DNA of 64,000 nt from Mycoemilia scoparia. Lineage: Eukaryota; Kickxellomycota; Kickxellomycetes; Kickxellales; Kickxellaceae. Where the stretch lies: positions 124,001 through 188,000 of the forward strand of contig JANBPU010000012.1 of assembly GCA_027575805.1 (NCBI GenBank). Direction: 5' to 3'. Positions 38,736 to 48,288 of the stretch are shown here, piece by piece (positions within the stretch are counted from its first letter, which is position 1; every line of letters begins with the position of its first letter). Made by a program: the position numbers and the translations under genes. The notes below the pieces were generated by a model. It was given only the letters and a program-made list of their open reading frames with translations, ran no database searches and had not been told where the DNA came from.

Positions 38736-39563
38736 TTATGAGATGGTGGTAGTGATGGTGGGGGTCGAAGCAGTGACGAAGACAGTGCTGACGCCAGATG
38801 TGACGAAGCTGGTAACAGTCTGGGTAGAGGATGTGTCAGTGACGAAGACGAGAGTGTCAGTAGTGAAGACTGTGACGGGACCAGTGGGCTGAGCACCTCC
38901 GTATGGGCTTCCACCGCCATATGCATCACCTTGGTATTGGGGAGTAGGAAGAACGGCATTGTATCCACCGGCGTTGTATCCACCAGCACCACCATTGTAT
39001 CCACCTCCGTTCAATACGATATCACGGGTGACAACAATGGTCTTCTGTGGGGGGCCAGTGATGGTATAAGTAGGGAGGACGGGGTTAAGAGTGATGGGAA
39101 TTGGTCCGGGGCATTGGCCTCCGTAGCCACCAGCACCAGCGACATAACCGCCGGCACCACCGTTGTTACCGCCTTGCTGGGCACCATAGCTGCCGCCGGC
39201 GTTACCTGCGTTGCTACCGTAGCTACCACCGGTGTTGCCTCCCTGTTGGGCACCATAGCTACCATAGTTTCCACCACCGTTGCGCTGGACGTCTTGGGCC
39301 CATCTCTCGTTGGCAGCGTTGACTTCGGTTCCTTCTTTGTAGCCGCAGAATACAGCGTTTTCGCCGTCGCTGTGGCAGTAGGTTCCTGAACCGCATGTGA
39401 CCAATCTGAAGACGCCGTTGATACATTCATTGTATCTCTGGTCAAGTCCGCTGAGGGCGACGCAGCGCATGGATCCCTCAGTGCAAGAGGTTCCCTCAAG
39501 GACCTGGGCAGATCCGGTTGAGACGAGGGCAGCCAAGGCGGTGAAGATAAGACTGGCTTTCAT
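38736..39563 (-). CDS. Secreted CBM19-like, glycine-rich protein (275 aa)
   Basis: The start MKASLIFTALAALVSTGSA is a clear signal peptide. Residues about 24-75 form a six-cysteine module (Cys27, 34, 47, 57, 63, 73) with the spacing and the CGSGTYC signature of CBM19 chitin-binding modules found on fungal chitinases. A glycine/serine/tyrosine-rich region follows, with repeated SYGAQQGG and GGYNAGGYN units. The C-terminus is a Thr/Ser/Val-rich stretch ending TITTTIS. No catalytic domain is present, so a chitin-binding or cell-wall protein is inferred. The Thr/Ser tail would suit O-glycosylation, but no clear GPI signal is seen. It shares repeat style with the neighbour at 41599-42174. Confidence 0.88.
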   Translation of the reverse strand: MKASLIFTALAALVSTGSAQVLEGTSCTEGSMRCVALSGLDQRYNECINGVFRLVTCGSGTYCHSDGENAVFCGYKEGTEVNAANERWAQDVQRNGGGNYGSYGAQQGGNTGGSYGSNAGNAGGSYGAQQGGNNGGAGGYVAGAGGYGGQCPGPIPITLNPVLPTYTITGPPQKTIVVTRDIVLNGGGYNGGAGGYNAGGYNAVLPTPQYQGDAYGGGSPYGGAQPTGPVTVFTTDTLVFVTDTSSTQTVTSFVTSGVSTVFVTASTPTITTTIS

Positions 39564-40417
39564 GTTGAATTATAAGATATATACAATATTACTACAGTAC
39601 TGGATCTGTCGTGAATAACAAACTGGGAAAATCGATGAGGAAAGAAAGCGTTGTAATTCTTAAAAGGTCGGGTTAATGTGATACTTAAAATATAAATAAA
39701 CTCGTGAAGCGATGGCACATCGAGCTCTTCGCCCATTTCCCCCCTGCTTGACATGTACTGAAACATGTGCGACTTGTCGGCCAAAATTAGCACTTGTTGC
39801 TCTATGTCTTTGTAAACACTTCATGCCAAATTCTAAAAACTAGTTTCAGTTCCTGTCTCTGCTCTGCATAGTTGCTACTACCCTTCTGGAACAATAGGCA
39901 GTAAAGGTGAAACACCTGTGGTCAGAAGTGGTTTAATCTATGAGTCTCATTCTCTAACTACAACCTCCCATATATTTCCCATTCTGTGCCTCTGTCTTGT
40001 GTTTGAGCACATCCATGCCTCACTGGCCTTTCCAAAGGGTCCCACTTGCCAAAATTCTTGCGGATTGCGACTCCCATGTTTTGAAATAGCTTGTATATAT
40101 AACAGGGTTTTTTCAGGTTCTACTGCCAGTAGGCCACAGATGAGAAGATTTGTTGGCAGCCAGGACAATTCGCTGTATGGTGTGGCCATTGCATAGCAAT
40201 AATGATGCTTCAATGTACCAGCCATGTAAAACAGTTAGTACGTCAACTGAAATCGCCCTGTTTTAACTTACTGCAAATGGGTAGAGCCACTGCTACAGTG
40301 TCTTAGAGGCATAGCCTTTGACTCACAAGTAATGCGGCCTCTAAGTACGAGTGGCAGCTAGCAAATCAAGATAGGTTCATTGTGAGTTCGTAGTAGCGAT
40401 TCATAGCACCATCCACT
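39564..40417. other. Intergenic, upstream of the CBM19-like gene
   Basis: Contains a TATA-like AT run near 39670-39700 that could serve the CBM19-like gene, and a long nested inverted repeat at 40286-40355 listed separately. ORFs near 39918-40225 overlap on both strands and resemble nothing I know. Confidence 0.4.
40286..40355. repeat. Nested inverted repeat able to form a 70-nt hairpin
   Basis: The outer arms GCCACT (40286-40291) and AGTGGC (40350-40355) enclose inner arms TTAGAGGC (40303-40310) and GCCTCTAA (40337-40344), leaving a 26-nt loop. It has no Pol III B-box, so I do not call a tRNA. It lies about 60 bp from a family C element and could be part of a further repeat family. Confidence 0.5.
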
Positions 40418-40581
40418 AGGCAAGTTCTCCATCAAAAGAAAACAGACTGGTACCCTCTCTCATACATTCCCTGCAAACCAGACCACAAGCAGCTATACAT
40501 TTTTGCTGGAGTCTGACGGAATTTTGGCTACTATCAAAGGCATTATCCTGATCCACCTTTGAAGGAGGCTACTCTACCACT
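40418..40581 (-). mobile_element. Family C MITE-like element, copy C2
   Basis: Reverse orientation. It contains CATACATTCCCTGCAAACCA and, toward its other end, CCACCTTTGAAGGAGGCTAC, which correspond to the reverse complements of the C5 interior and left end. Terminal bases resemble the GGCAAGTTCTC end of C5. Confidence 0.6.
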
Positions 40582-40932
40582 GGTCCAATCTAGCTATCTA
40601 TACTTATAATTTACTTGGAATACCAGTCAAATTTAAAAAGGAATATTAATCCAATAGGATTAAGTATTTGATGTGATATTTCATAGTATATTCACTGTCA
40701 TTGTCATCGTAGATCAATGATACTTCTTGATCTTTTCTTGTAAATAATAATTTCCAAATACACATCTTTATTAAACACCAATTAATATTTGGCAATGTTG
40801 ATAATTTTTCGTTCCTATCTTCTGCATGTTGCGGCATTAGACGACCTATTGAATTTCATGCATGCGATATATCAGTAGATAAATAGGTTAGTAACCGCCG
40901 TCCTGTGTTCATAATGTAGTTGGAATCTATCC

Positions 40933-41027
40933 ATATGGGAGATAATTATTATTGAAGGGTCAATGTTTGATAGTAAAACTGGACTCATCAATTGGGCTGT
41001 GATTGCGACTATAATTATTGCCCATAT
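40933..41027 (-). mobile_element. Family A short-form element, copy A7
   Basis: Starts ATATGGGAGATAATTATTAT then TGAAGGGTC and ends ATAATTATTGCCCATAT. The inner TAGTAAAACTGGAC resembles A2 and A8. It lacks the CCCTTCAAAAA right arm of full-length copies and so represents, with A8, a shortened subfamily. Confidence 0.6.
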
Positions 41028-41598
41028 AGGCATGCTATTGGCGATAGAGATAGGGAAAGAAAGTTATAGAATATTTGGATCACTACATGGCTGTCAATGA
41101 CTTTTATTAATAGCAATAAAACAATAAACTCAGGCAATTCAAGGTACGCCATTACCTTATCAACATAGAACCAGGGGACATAAATTGAATAATAGTATGC
41201 CGGGATTTACTAATGTGAACTATGTTATGGCATATTGACATTAGGCACAATGTCTGTCATTCATAAGTACACTTAGAAACAAACCCATAGGACTTTACAC
41301 TACTTCCATCGTCGCATACATGTGGAATTATAACATTTTGTGTTTTTTATTGTTTATTAATTAATGGTGTGGCTGCTACCATTTAATAACAAATATTAAA
41401 CTAGGATGACTATTAATAACTGGAAAATATTATGTAAAGAAGGGGAGACTGGGGGAAGACTGGAGTACAATTTGAACTGTGGTTGTTATATTTGTAGTTT
41501 ATACCGCGGTGAGATGAGGTATATTAATTGCGCTTTAGGCTGGTGCCAATTGAAGAAAGGGAAAGTGGCTCTTTACCCTATTCTGCCAAATGGATAAT

Positions 41599-42174
41599 TT
41601 ACTGCTGGGTGACAGTAGCGGTAGCAGTGACAAAGGGAGCAGGGCCTTGACCACCGGCAGCACCGTATCCACCATATCCACCACCGTACCCACCGGCGTT
41701 GTATCCACCGGCACCACCGCCGTATGCACCTCCGTATCCACCACCGTTAACGTTGTTCTGGACGTAGTTGTCAACGGTCTTAATGACGATGTTATCATCG
41801 TATCCACCAGCGTTGTATCCACCAGCACCACCAGCGACCTTAACGACTGGGCCGGATCCGATTGGGATGACGAGGACGTATTGTGGTGCGCAGTCAATAC
41901 CACCAGCACCAGCACCAGTGTATCCACCGGCGGCTGGTTGAGCGCCATAAGAACCTCCAGCGCTGCCACCATGGTAGCTGCCGGCGACTGGCTGAGCGCC
42001 ATAAGAACCTCCAGCGCTGCCACCATGGTAGCTGCCGGCGACTGGCTGAGCGCCATAAGAATCTCCGTAGGATCCACTACCACCTTGGTAGGCAGCGGGA
42101 GCTGGGCTACCGCCGAAAGGAGAAGCGCTGACGAAAGCAGCAGACAAAAGTGCGAGGATAGAGCTGGTCTTCAT
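41599..42174 (-). CDS. Secreted glycine/tyrosine-rich repeat protein (191 aa)
   Basis: The start MKTSSILALLSAAFVSAS is a signal peptide. The mature protein is dominated by Gly, Tyr, Ser and Ala. An 18-residue unit (YGAQPVAGSYHGGSAGGS) is repeated, then comes a short non-repetitive core (DCAPQYVLVIPIGSGPVVKV) and further GGYNAGGY repeats, and the end is TATATVTQQ. It has one cysteine and no known domain. A structural, extracellular or cell-wall role is inferred. A TATATATA element at about 42224-42237 lies 50-60 bp upstream of the start. It is probably related to the glycine-rich half of the CBM19-like neighbour. Confidence 0.85.
   Translation of the reverse strand: MKTSSILALLSAAFVSASPFGGSPAPAAYQGGSGSYGDSYGAQPVAGSYHGGSAGGSYGAQPVAGSYHGGSAGGSYGAQPAAGGYTGAGAGGIDCAPQYVLVIPIGSGPVVKVAGGAGGYNAGGYDDNIVIKTVDNYVQNNVNGGGYGGAYGGGAGGYNAGGYGGGYGGYGAAGGQGPAPFVTATATVTQQ
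41941..42060. repeat. 54-bp in-frame tandem repeat in the 191-aa secreted gene
   Basis: Two complete, essentially perfect copies and a partial third of a 54-bp unit (starts at 41941, 41995 and 42049), encoding the 18-residue YGAQ unit. The near identity at DNA level suggests recent expansion or homogenisation. Confidence 0.9.
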
Positions 42175-42223
42175 GTTTGTGTGATAGAGATTACTGGTAC
42201 ACTATTATTCTTATACAAGTGGT

Positions 42224-42237
42224 ATATGTATATATAT
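42224..42237 (-). promoter_or_regulatory. TATA-like element upstream of the 191-aa secreted gene
   Basis: An alternating TA run located 50-63 bp before the ATG of the glycine-rich secreted gene. Position and sequence fit a TATA box; AT richness of the region makes chance possible. Confidence 0.35.
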
Positions 42238-43618
42238 GCCAGGTATTATTTAGGTCAAGAAATAGTTGAAGAAAACAAACACGAGTTAGGAGATTAATTT
42301 GCTCGGTACCTGTAGGGGAGTTAAGAACCTTTTCTATGTTGTCGCCAGAAACAGGACTTCAAGTTTTTCTTGCAACGTACAAGCATAGAATGTAGTTTTG
42401 TCTCTTAGGCTATATCGCACAGCCTAGCTCCCGTCTAATGTGAACCATCATTTACTATGTTTTTGATTCAGGCAGTTCCTTGGTCATTGGACAGGTAAAA
42501 ATGACCTTACAAATATTTAGTGCCCTAGGATAGTAACGTGAAACATGGGTACTTGATCCTGTGTCATTGGTCTGTAAGACTGTTTCACACTTCCATGGAC
42601 TTTCAGAATTTTTCGTGACTCCTAATTTCCAATTATGGCTTGGATTGGAGTCTTTGGATTTTTTCATGATCTGATACATACAAATGCGCTTGCGAGCCAC
42701 CCGCTCATACAGTTTCTGTCCAAGTGTGTGTGTTCATGTATGTTTTCAAGCATATATATCAACACACTCACAAACTTCTGATTCTGTGCATTACTATTTT
42801 CACTGAAACGTCTTGTTTCACTAGAAACTTTGCTAAACTTGGCCAGTTTTTTGTGCTGTGAGGTTTCACACTGTGCTATTTGAGGATGGCGCATTGTCCT
42901 GAATTTGGATACGAAGTTTACACTTGGGGTCGTTTTTAAAATTTTGTATTAAACCTATGATCGGAATTTCCACAACAAGTGAACTAATGCCCAGGAGTAT
43001 TGGTGTATATCCTTCTATTGGTATTCATAATACCTCCGAAAAAACAGTCACCGCAATATTGCGGAACTCTTTTGAGTGTCCAGCTTCTTTATGACGATGC
43101 ATGGAATCCATACTGTCGTATATGTAATATCGGTCTGCAATCCAGAAGTTAGCTACTTTGTTGTAGCCTATTCTATCAACATTGAGTACCACTCCCATGC
43201 TCTTGCATGTTCCCATATCATTTTGGTGTGGCCTGCTGTGTCGTCACAACGGCTTACTAGTTGGAATTAACCAGCGCACCGTAGCCATCTACTATGGTCT
43301 CTGCTTCGCCTGTTTTTTTAAACCACATCTGCAGACTCTTTAACTGCTTTAAAACATATTTGCCCAAGTGGCGGGTTTTCCATTGTCACAAGAATGTTAA
43401 TGCCGATGATACCAATCAAAATCAAATTAAAATAAACACTCCTGAAGCTTAGGTGTATCCTCTATCTGTAAGATTTTTTTGTTGGAATATAGGCCATCCA
43501 CAACCAGCCCACCTCTGGGGAATATTAAAGCCGGAAACGTCACCATCAAGGTTGTAGCCCTTTTGGTGCAAGTGGCGATTCTCGCAATTTTAATGCTTGT
43601 ACAAGGACAAGTGCAGAT
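42238..43618. other. Intergenic, no supported gene
   Basis: Minus-strand frames at about 42664-42894 and 43025-43216 look mildly protein-like (for example NFWIADRYYIYDSMDSMHRH) but do not join to one another or to a known domain. They could be remnants of a decayed gene. Nothing else is supported. Confidence 0.35.
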
Positions 43619-43779
43619 ATATGACCGATTCTCCACTAAAAGGGTAGTACTAGGACATTCCCCTGGATACTGCCCAATCATCAGTGAGATTCTGGCTAAA
43701 ATGTATGGGTTATGGACCAATTTGCAGGAATTGCATGAAGGTATCAGTTTGTTTCCTTTTGGGTGAGATCCCGCCATAT
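43619..43779 (+). mobile_element. Family C MITE-like element, copy C3
   Basis: Left end ATATGACCGATTCTCCACTA then AAAGGGTAG; right end TTTTGGGTGAGATCCCGCCA then TAT, which is its imperfect inverted repeat. The interior holds TAGGACATTCCCCTGGATA and GCTAAAATGTATGGGTTATG shared with C1 and C5. Its last bases overlap the first bases of family A copy A9. Confidence 0.72.
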
Positions 43780-43903
43780 AGATAATTATTTTTGAAAGGC
43801 TAAATTAATATCATCAATGATAATATAGGCTGGTGTCTAGTATGCAAGTTGAAACTACTGGCCTACTAGTGAAAATTGGCCTTTCAAAAATAATGATCCA
43901 TAT
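43776..43903. mobile_element. Family A MITE-like element, copy A9 (atypical interior)
   Basis: Very clean terminal inverted repeats: GATAATTATTTTTGAAAGGC on the left and GCCTTTCAAAAATAATGATC on the right side after a short GG. The interior differs from other A copies and includes CTACTAGTGAAAATTGGCC, which resembles the end of family B elements. It directly abuts C3. Confidence 0.7.
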
Positions 43904-45123
43904 AAGTTATTGGCTTTGGCAATGAGGGCTTATCTCGGATTTGCTAGCTTGGATTAGTCATCTGATAAGATGCTTCGAGAAGCTTTGGATGACCAATATA
44001 CACACACACATATGACACTTGAGGTAATGCACATGCAGTCTTTTTAGTGGTACATATATGCAACTCATGATGGGGACATGGCTAAATCAACTAGCATATA
44101 TCAGTAAGGCAGTAATGTCCTTCTTGTCATTCCTAACAGCCATGCTTGCACAGAGTCGGGCCAGCGAAAAAGAAATGGCCCAAAAACAAATTGCTCTTTC
44201 CGAGCGATGACGATAGCTCTAGTCATATGAGATATATATAAGCTTGCAATGGAATACAACAATATGACATTATTTTGGTCCAGGACGATGATCTCTGGAA
44301 ATACCCACCAAAAATAATAACAAAAAACGATGTGATTGATTCGGAAAGTCCGATTCAAAATGATTGAAAAATCAGATAATAAGCGAGCGTTTTGATTGGT
44401 GGCCAGGGCAAAAAATTGAGCAAGGGCCAATGAGGCATTTTTTGTCACCAGCACACAGCCACCTGGTAGGGACAGGTTTTGAGAGTGACTGATAAAGGCT
44501 GAAAGTTTTTTGCCACTTGCTAAAACTACAGACCATGTGGGTGGGTGGCTAGCTCATATGGGTTGAGGTTACTTATGCACTCAGATGCGTGCGGCGGAAA
44601 TCACTATTCGGACAGCTGCAGGGGACTAGATCGTCTGCCTTCCCCTTGCACTTCAGCCTGGAAGTAAATAGTTAGTCATCCCACAAAGCAAGAAAGAGAA
44701 GCATAAGAAAAAGGCCAGGTACCCGATGAACAAGGCGTCGTTGAGCAAACAACAATAGTAGTGTCATCGGATACTTTGTTTGCACAGTAGTGTTTTATCT
44801 GATATAGCAATAGTTACAAATTCAGAGTCATCGTGTGCTTTGTGCAGGAATGGCTTTGTGTGATAGCTGGGAGGGGCGGTTCTGTACACTTTACATGTAT
44901 GTATGAATGTGAACTATCTTTACCATGGCAATAAAACTCAAGGTGGCCATCAATAAAAGGCCATCCTTTCGCCCGCCAATTGTAACGGCCGTTAATCAGT
45001 CAACTTTTTCACTCGATAACTTTATAGCAATCTTATTTGCGTTCCTATATAAACCAGTCCTCTATTTTTATCCTCGATTTATTTACCTTTACGTTCTTTT
45101 AATTATATATACACACTATCATA
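43904..45123. other. Upstream region of the DUF1636 gene
   Basis: No supported gene. CCAAT-type boxes occur in both orientations near 44390-44435 (GATTGG and CCAATG), about 0.7 kb before the DUF1636 start. A 117-codon minus-strand frame here begins at a non-ATG codon and was not accepted. Confidence 0.4.
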
Positions 45124-46509
45124 ATGGGTCTATTTTGGCCATCCACTAGTCCTTATGGCAGCTGGCCGCTGGTCGGTCTAGTTAGCAGTGCAATACTAGT
45201 CTGCATAACTGCCGACAGAGACTGTCGACAGAGGGTCACGCACTGGGTCCAGGTCGGCTTCGCAAAGCTCCTAGACAGCAAAAAGCCTCGCAAGGAAATT
45301 TCACAACACACATCACACCAATTCGAACAGCAAGAGCAATTGGCGGCACCACCAAATGCCTCACAAGAGGAGCACCAGCTTTCCTCTTTGTCCCAGGGCT
45401 TAGAGGGTCCAACGGCCGCTAAACAACAAGCAGCTTTACCATCGCCTCCACAATCAGTCGGGGAAGCCTCGTCAATCAAAATAGATAGTAGCCATGATCC
45501 AGCTGGGCCAGAGAATCAGATAAGCACTGGCAGCATCGATGCCTATCATCCACTTGTCAAGGGACTGGGCTACAGTACTCCACAAACTTACCGCAGTGCA
45601 ATTACAACCCGTGCACATACGCCCGAGCTTGAAGCCATGATGGGCAATGGTATAGAGAGTGCCAAAACAGGCGGTTTGGAGGGCGTGGTCAAAATAGCCA
45701 GGCCAGAGAATGCTGTGACCACCGCTACTACCACCAAGACCCTGAAGCACATTGACATTGTTCCCAATGAAGCTAATACTTATCCAAATATAGTAAGCCG
45801 CCCATTCTCAGCGACTTCCAATAATAGCACTGCCGGTTCAGCTACGCTATTGCAAACCGACAGTGAGATCGAGACGGACCACATTCTATTTGTCTGCACC
45901 AAATGCCAGCGCCAAAAGGTTAAGGACAAATGCGAAGAGTCGTGTGGACCAAGCTATTTCAAATGTCGTCTAGGCAACATCAGCAACAGTGGCGATGAGC
46001 CAGGGAAAAGCCTTTTGGGCGACATGGAGGACCTGATTGTACCAATGACGCCGTCGTATGCCAATGATGGCCGCAAAAAGAAAACAGGACAGATCTTGTA
46101 CGAAAACATCAAGGCGTTACACGAACAAACTGAACGGCTAAAAAGCCGAGCTGCTTGCCACGGAGGCCCTGAGCATCAGCACCATGACCAGCTGCGGAGA
46201 GGCGAAATCAACTGTCCCAATGCTGTACAACCTCGTCTTAAAATCGTGCCCGTAGAATGCCTGTCATACTGTGACTACGCCAATGTTGTAGCCTATTCAG
46301 CTCCCAACAAATTCTCCTACCAGGTTGCCCAGATTAAGGAAGATAATCCAGAAGAAATCGAGGCCCTGATGTCTTTTGCTGAACAGTACATTGAAAGCTC
46401 CGATGGGTTCTCTAAATCCAAGACACGCCCAAACCAACTAAAGGGCAAGGTTGTCGCGCGTATTCCCCCGCTTACCCCAAGCTTCCAAAACCGCTCTCTT
46501 GACAAATAA
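45124..46509 (+). CDS. DUF1636-type predicted metal-binding protein with long N-terminal extension (461 aa)
   Basis: Intronless. The C-terminal part matches the DUF1636 pattern: ILFVCTKCQR with Cys258-x2-Cys261, CGPSYFKCRL, GRKKKTGQILYENIKAL, then CLSYCDYANVVAY (Cys379, Cys383), APNKFSYQVAQI and VVARIPPL at the end. In bacteria the family is a short stand-alone protein predicted to bind metal or an iron-sulfur group; the biochemical role is not established. The first 250 residues are not part of that domain: a hydrophobic segment (about residues 12-32, GSWPLVGLVSSAILVCITAD) suggests a membrane anchor, followed by a Ser/Gln/Ala-rich disordered stretch. The cysteine pattern is complete. Metal binding and location are inferred. 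Confidence 0.8.
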   Translation: MGLFWPSTSPYGSWPLVGLVSSAILVCITADRDCRQRVTHWVQVGFAKLLDSKKPRKEISQHTSHQFEQQEQLAAPPNASQEEHQLSSLSQGLEGPTAAKQQAALPSPPQSVGEASSIKIDSSHDPAGPENQISTGSIDAYHPLVKGLGYSTPQTYRSAITTRAHTPELEAMMGNGIESAKTGGLEGVVKIARPENAVTTATTTKTLKHIDIVPNEANTYPNIVSRPFSATSNNSTAGSATLLQTDSEIETDHILFVCTKCQRQKVKDKCEESCGPSYFKCRLGNISNSGDEPGKSLLGDMEDLIVPMTPSYANDGRKKKTGQILYENIKALHEQTERLKSRAACHGGPEHQHHDQLRRGEINCPNAVQPRLKIVPVECLSYCDYANVVAYSAPNKFSYQVAQIKEDNPEEIEALMSFAEQYIESSDGFSKSKTRPNQLKGKVVARIPPLTPSFQNRSLDK

Positions 46510-46960
46510 TAAACAAACAATCAAGGATTTCTTTGCTGCATACATGAAGATTATTATGCCGTTCTTGATTTGTCTTGCTTTTTACTTGCCAGAGACCAAA
46601 TACTGTTCGATATACAACCTAACCTCTTGCATTATACTACTATTAAAACAAAGAAGTATGCTAAAGAGAACAAAATTGTGTTGCAGCAACAGCTGCTCAA
46701 TGCTTAGAATATAATTTTCCACATTTCTTTCCTTTATCATTTTTATATACTATAGCCAACTTTGTATTTGTAAATAAACTACACATTTTTTGCCTTTGGC
46801 ACACAAAATCCCCACAACGATGATGGTGGCTGATATCATAAATATCCAGGATGTTATACTCCCCTCTCCCCATTGATGTATGCAGAAATCTTTTTTGTTT
46901 TTATTTTTTCTTTAAAAGAAATCGCGATAATAAGAAATAGTAAATAAATATGACTGGTAA
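46510..46960. other. Convergent intergenic gap
   Basis: Lies between the 3' ends of the DUF1636 and RPF1 genes. AT-rich, with AATAAA-like signals on both strands; no gene is seen. Confidence 0.4.
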
Positions 46961-48288
46961 TTACAAGAAAAAGCGTCTTCTGCTGGTTTCAAGCTCAGGC
47001 TATTGAAATAATAATATCATTTATAATGTTAGTAAAATTTTCTGTACGACAGACACATAGACACATGTTTTCACTCCCTCCTCCTCCTCCTCCTCCCCCA
47101 AGTAAATACGCAAACAACATCAATTATCAGGAAAATTACCTTAGAGATCCATTCGTATTCACCATTATTGGGGTCATACAGTCCCTTTTGCAGCCAGCGA
47201 AGTTTCAATGTAAACCTGGGACCAATTTCCTGCAAATTGGCTTTCTTACCGCTCTTGAACATGTACCGATGGCGACGGAAGAAAATGAAATCACGCTGGT
47301 TATGGAAGGTAACAACTTGGCGGCCCTCAAACTGGGGAACATGAGGAAAGAGAGCAGCAAACATTCTTCCAATAGTATGACCCAATTTAGTATCAAATCT
47401 ATTTAAAATGAGTTCTGGCTTATGTGAAGTAGCTTTTGCGTGTCCCTCAATGGTCTTTGATTGAATGATGCTGGTTAGTCTGTAGTAGGCTGTAGGCCCA
47501 TTAGGAAGATGAACATGGATCAAATGGGCTATATACAAAAAAAACAAATTCAAAAATAAACGAATGAATAAATATTTTGTGACTGTTTATAATTATTCAT
47601 TGTAGAATGTACAAACACACACACACACACACACACACACAAATCAATAAATATATGGATTTATTGGACTTACTAGGTTCTTTTCGATCTTCGGCTACCA
47701 CAAGCAAATCAGTATAGTCATGGTGCATACAATACTGGATGACTCTGTTCATTTCTGATTTCTTTCCGCGCTTAAATACATCAGAGTTCGGAATAACCGA
47801 AGACAATTCTTTGATAAAATCGTGCGTTTTTTTGTTTGAGATCGGACTGGATGTGATGACAACCTTTGGTGCTTTTCCGTCAAAATATTCGGCAAACTCG
47901 TCGTCATTGACTTGATCCTCTTCATCAACATTTTCTTCAGTTACAAGCGTTTCGTCATATTCTCGCGTGTTTTCTTGTGTTCTTACTACATTATTTTTTA
48001 ACCGTTCCTATATTTTTGTAATTCGGGTGTAAATTGTTAGCATAAAAGTAAAAATATTTCGTGAATTCCATAATTTATAGTAATTTTCTTCAAAATGTTT
48101 AGGCATAGGTTTTATATATTACTCACCTCTTTCTTTGATGGGTCTTGGGCTTCTATCTTTTTCTGCTCCCGTCTGCGGTCATGCTTTTCTTTGGCCTTAG
48201 CTGCCTGTTGTTTCCGATAAATATCACTCCGCTTTTGCTTATTCTTTATCGTTGATACATCAACGTCTGGTACTTTATCCTTAGGCAT
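46961..48288 (-). CDS. RPF1: Ribosome production factor 1 (Brix domain)
   Basis: Four exons, 48288-48127, 48007-47674, 47528-47140 and 46999-46961, encode 307 aa. The donors are GTGAGT, GTAAGT and GTAATT; acceptors end TATAG, TATAG and AATAG, and the last intron has an ACTAAC branch site. The N-terminus is Lys/Arg-rich ([20 protein letters not shown]). The Brix domain starts at [17 protein letters not shown] and includes [79 protein letters not shown] and [13 protein letters not shown]. It ends with [11 protein letters not shown] and a short basic tail. The family acts in the nucleolus in assembly of the large ribosomal subunit. Intron 2 carries an AC microsatellite. Splice joins keep the known family sequence. 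Confidence 0.95.
47615..47641. repeat. AC dinucleotide microsatellite in RPF1 intron 2
   Basis: About thirteen AC units inside the second intron of RPF1, well away from the splice sites. Confidence 0.9.

Noticed and set aside
44101..44454. A 117-codon minus-strand frame
   Set aside because: Begins at GTG, with no ATG until near its end, and it overlaps likely promoter sequence with CCAAT boxes.
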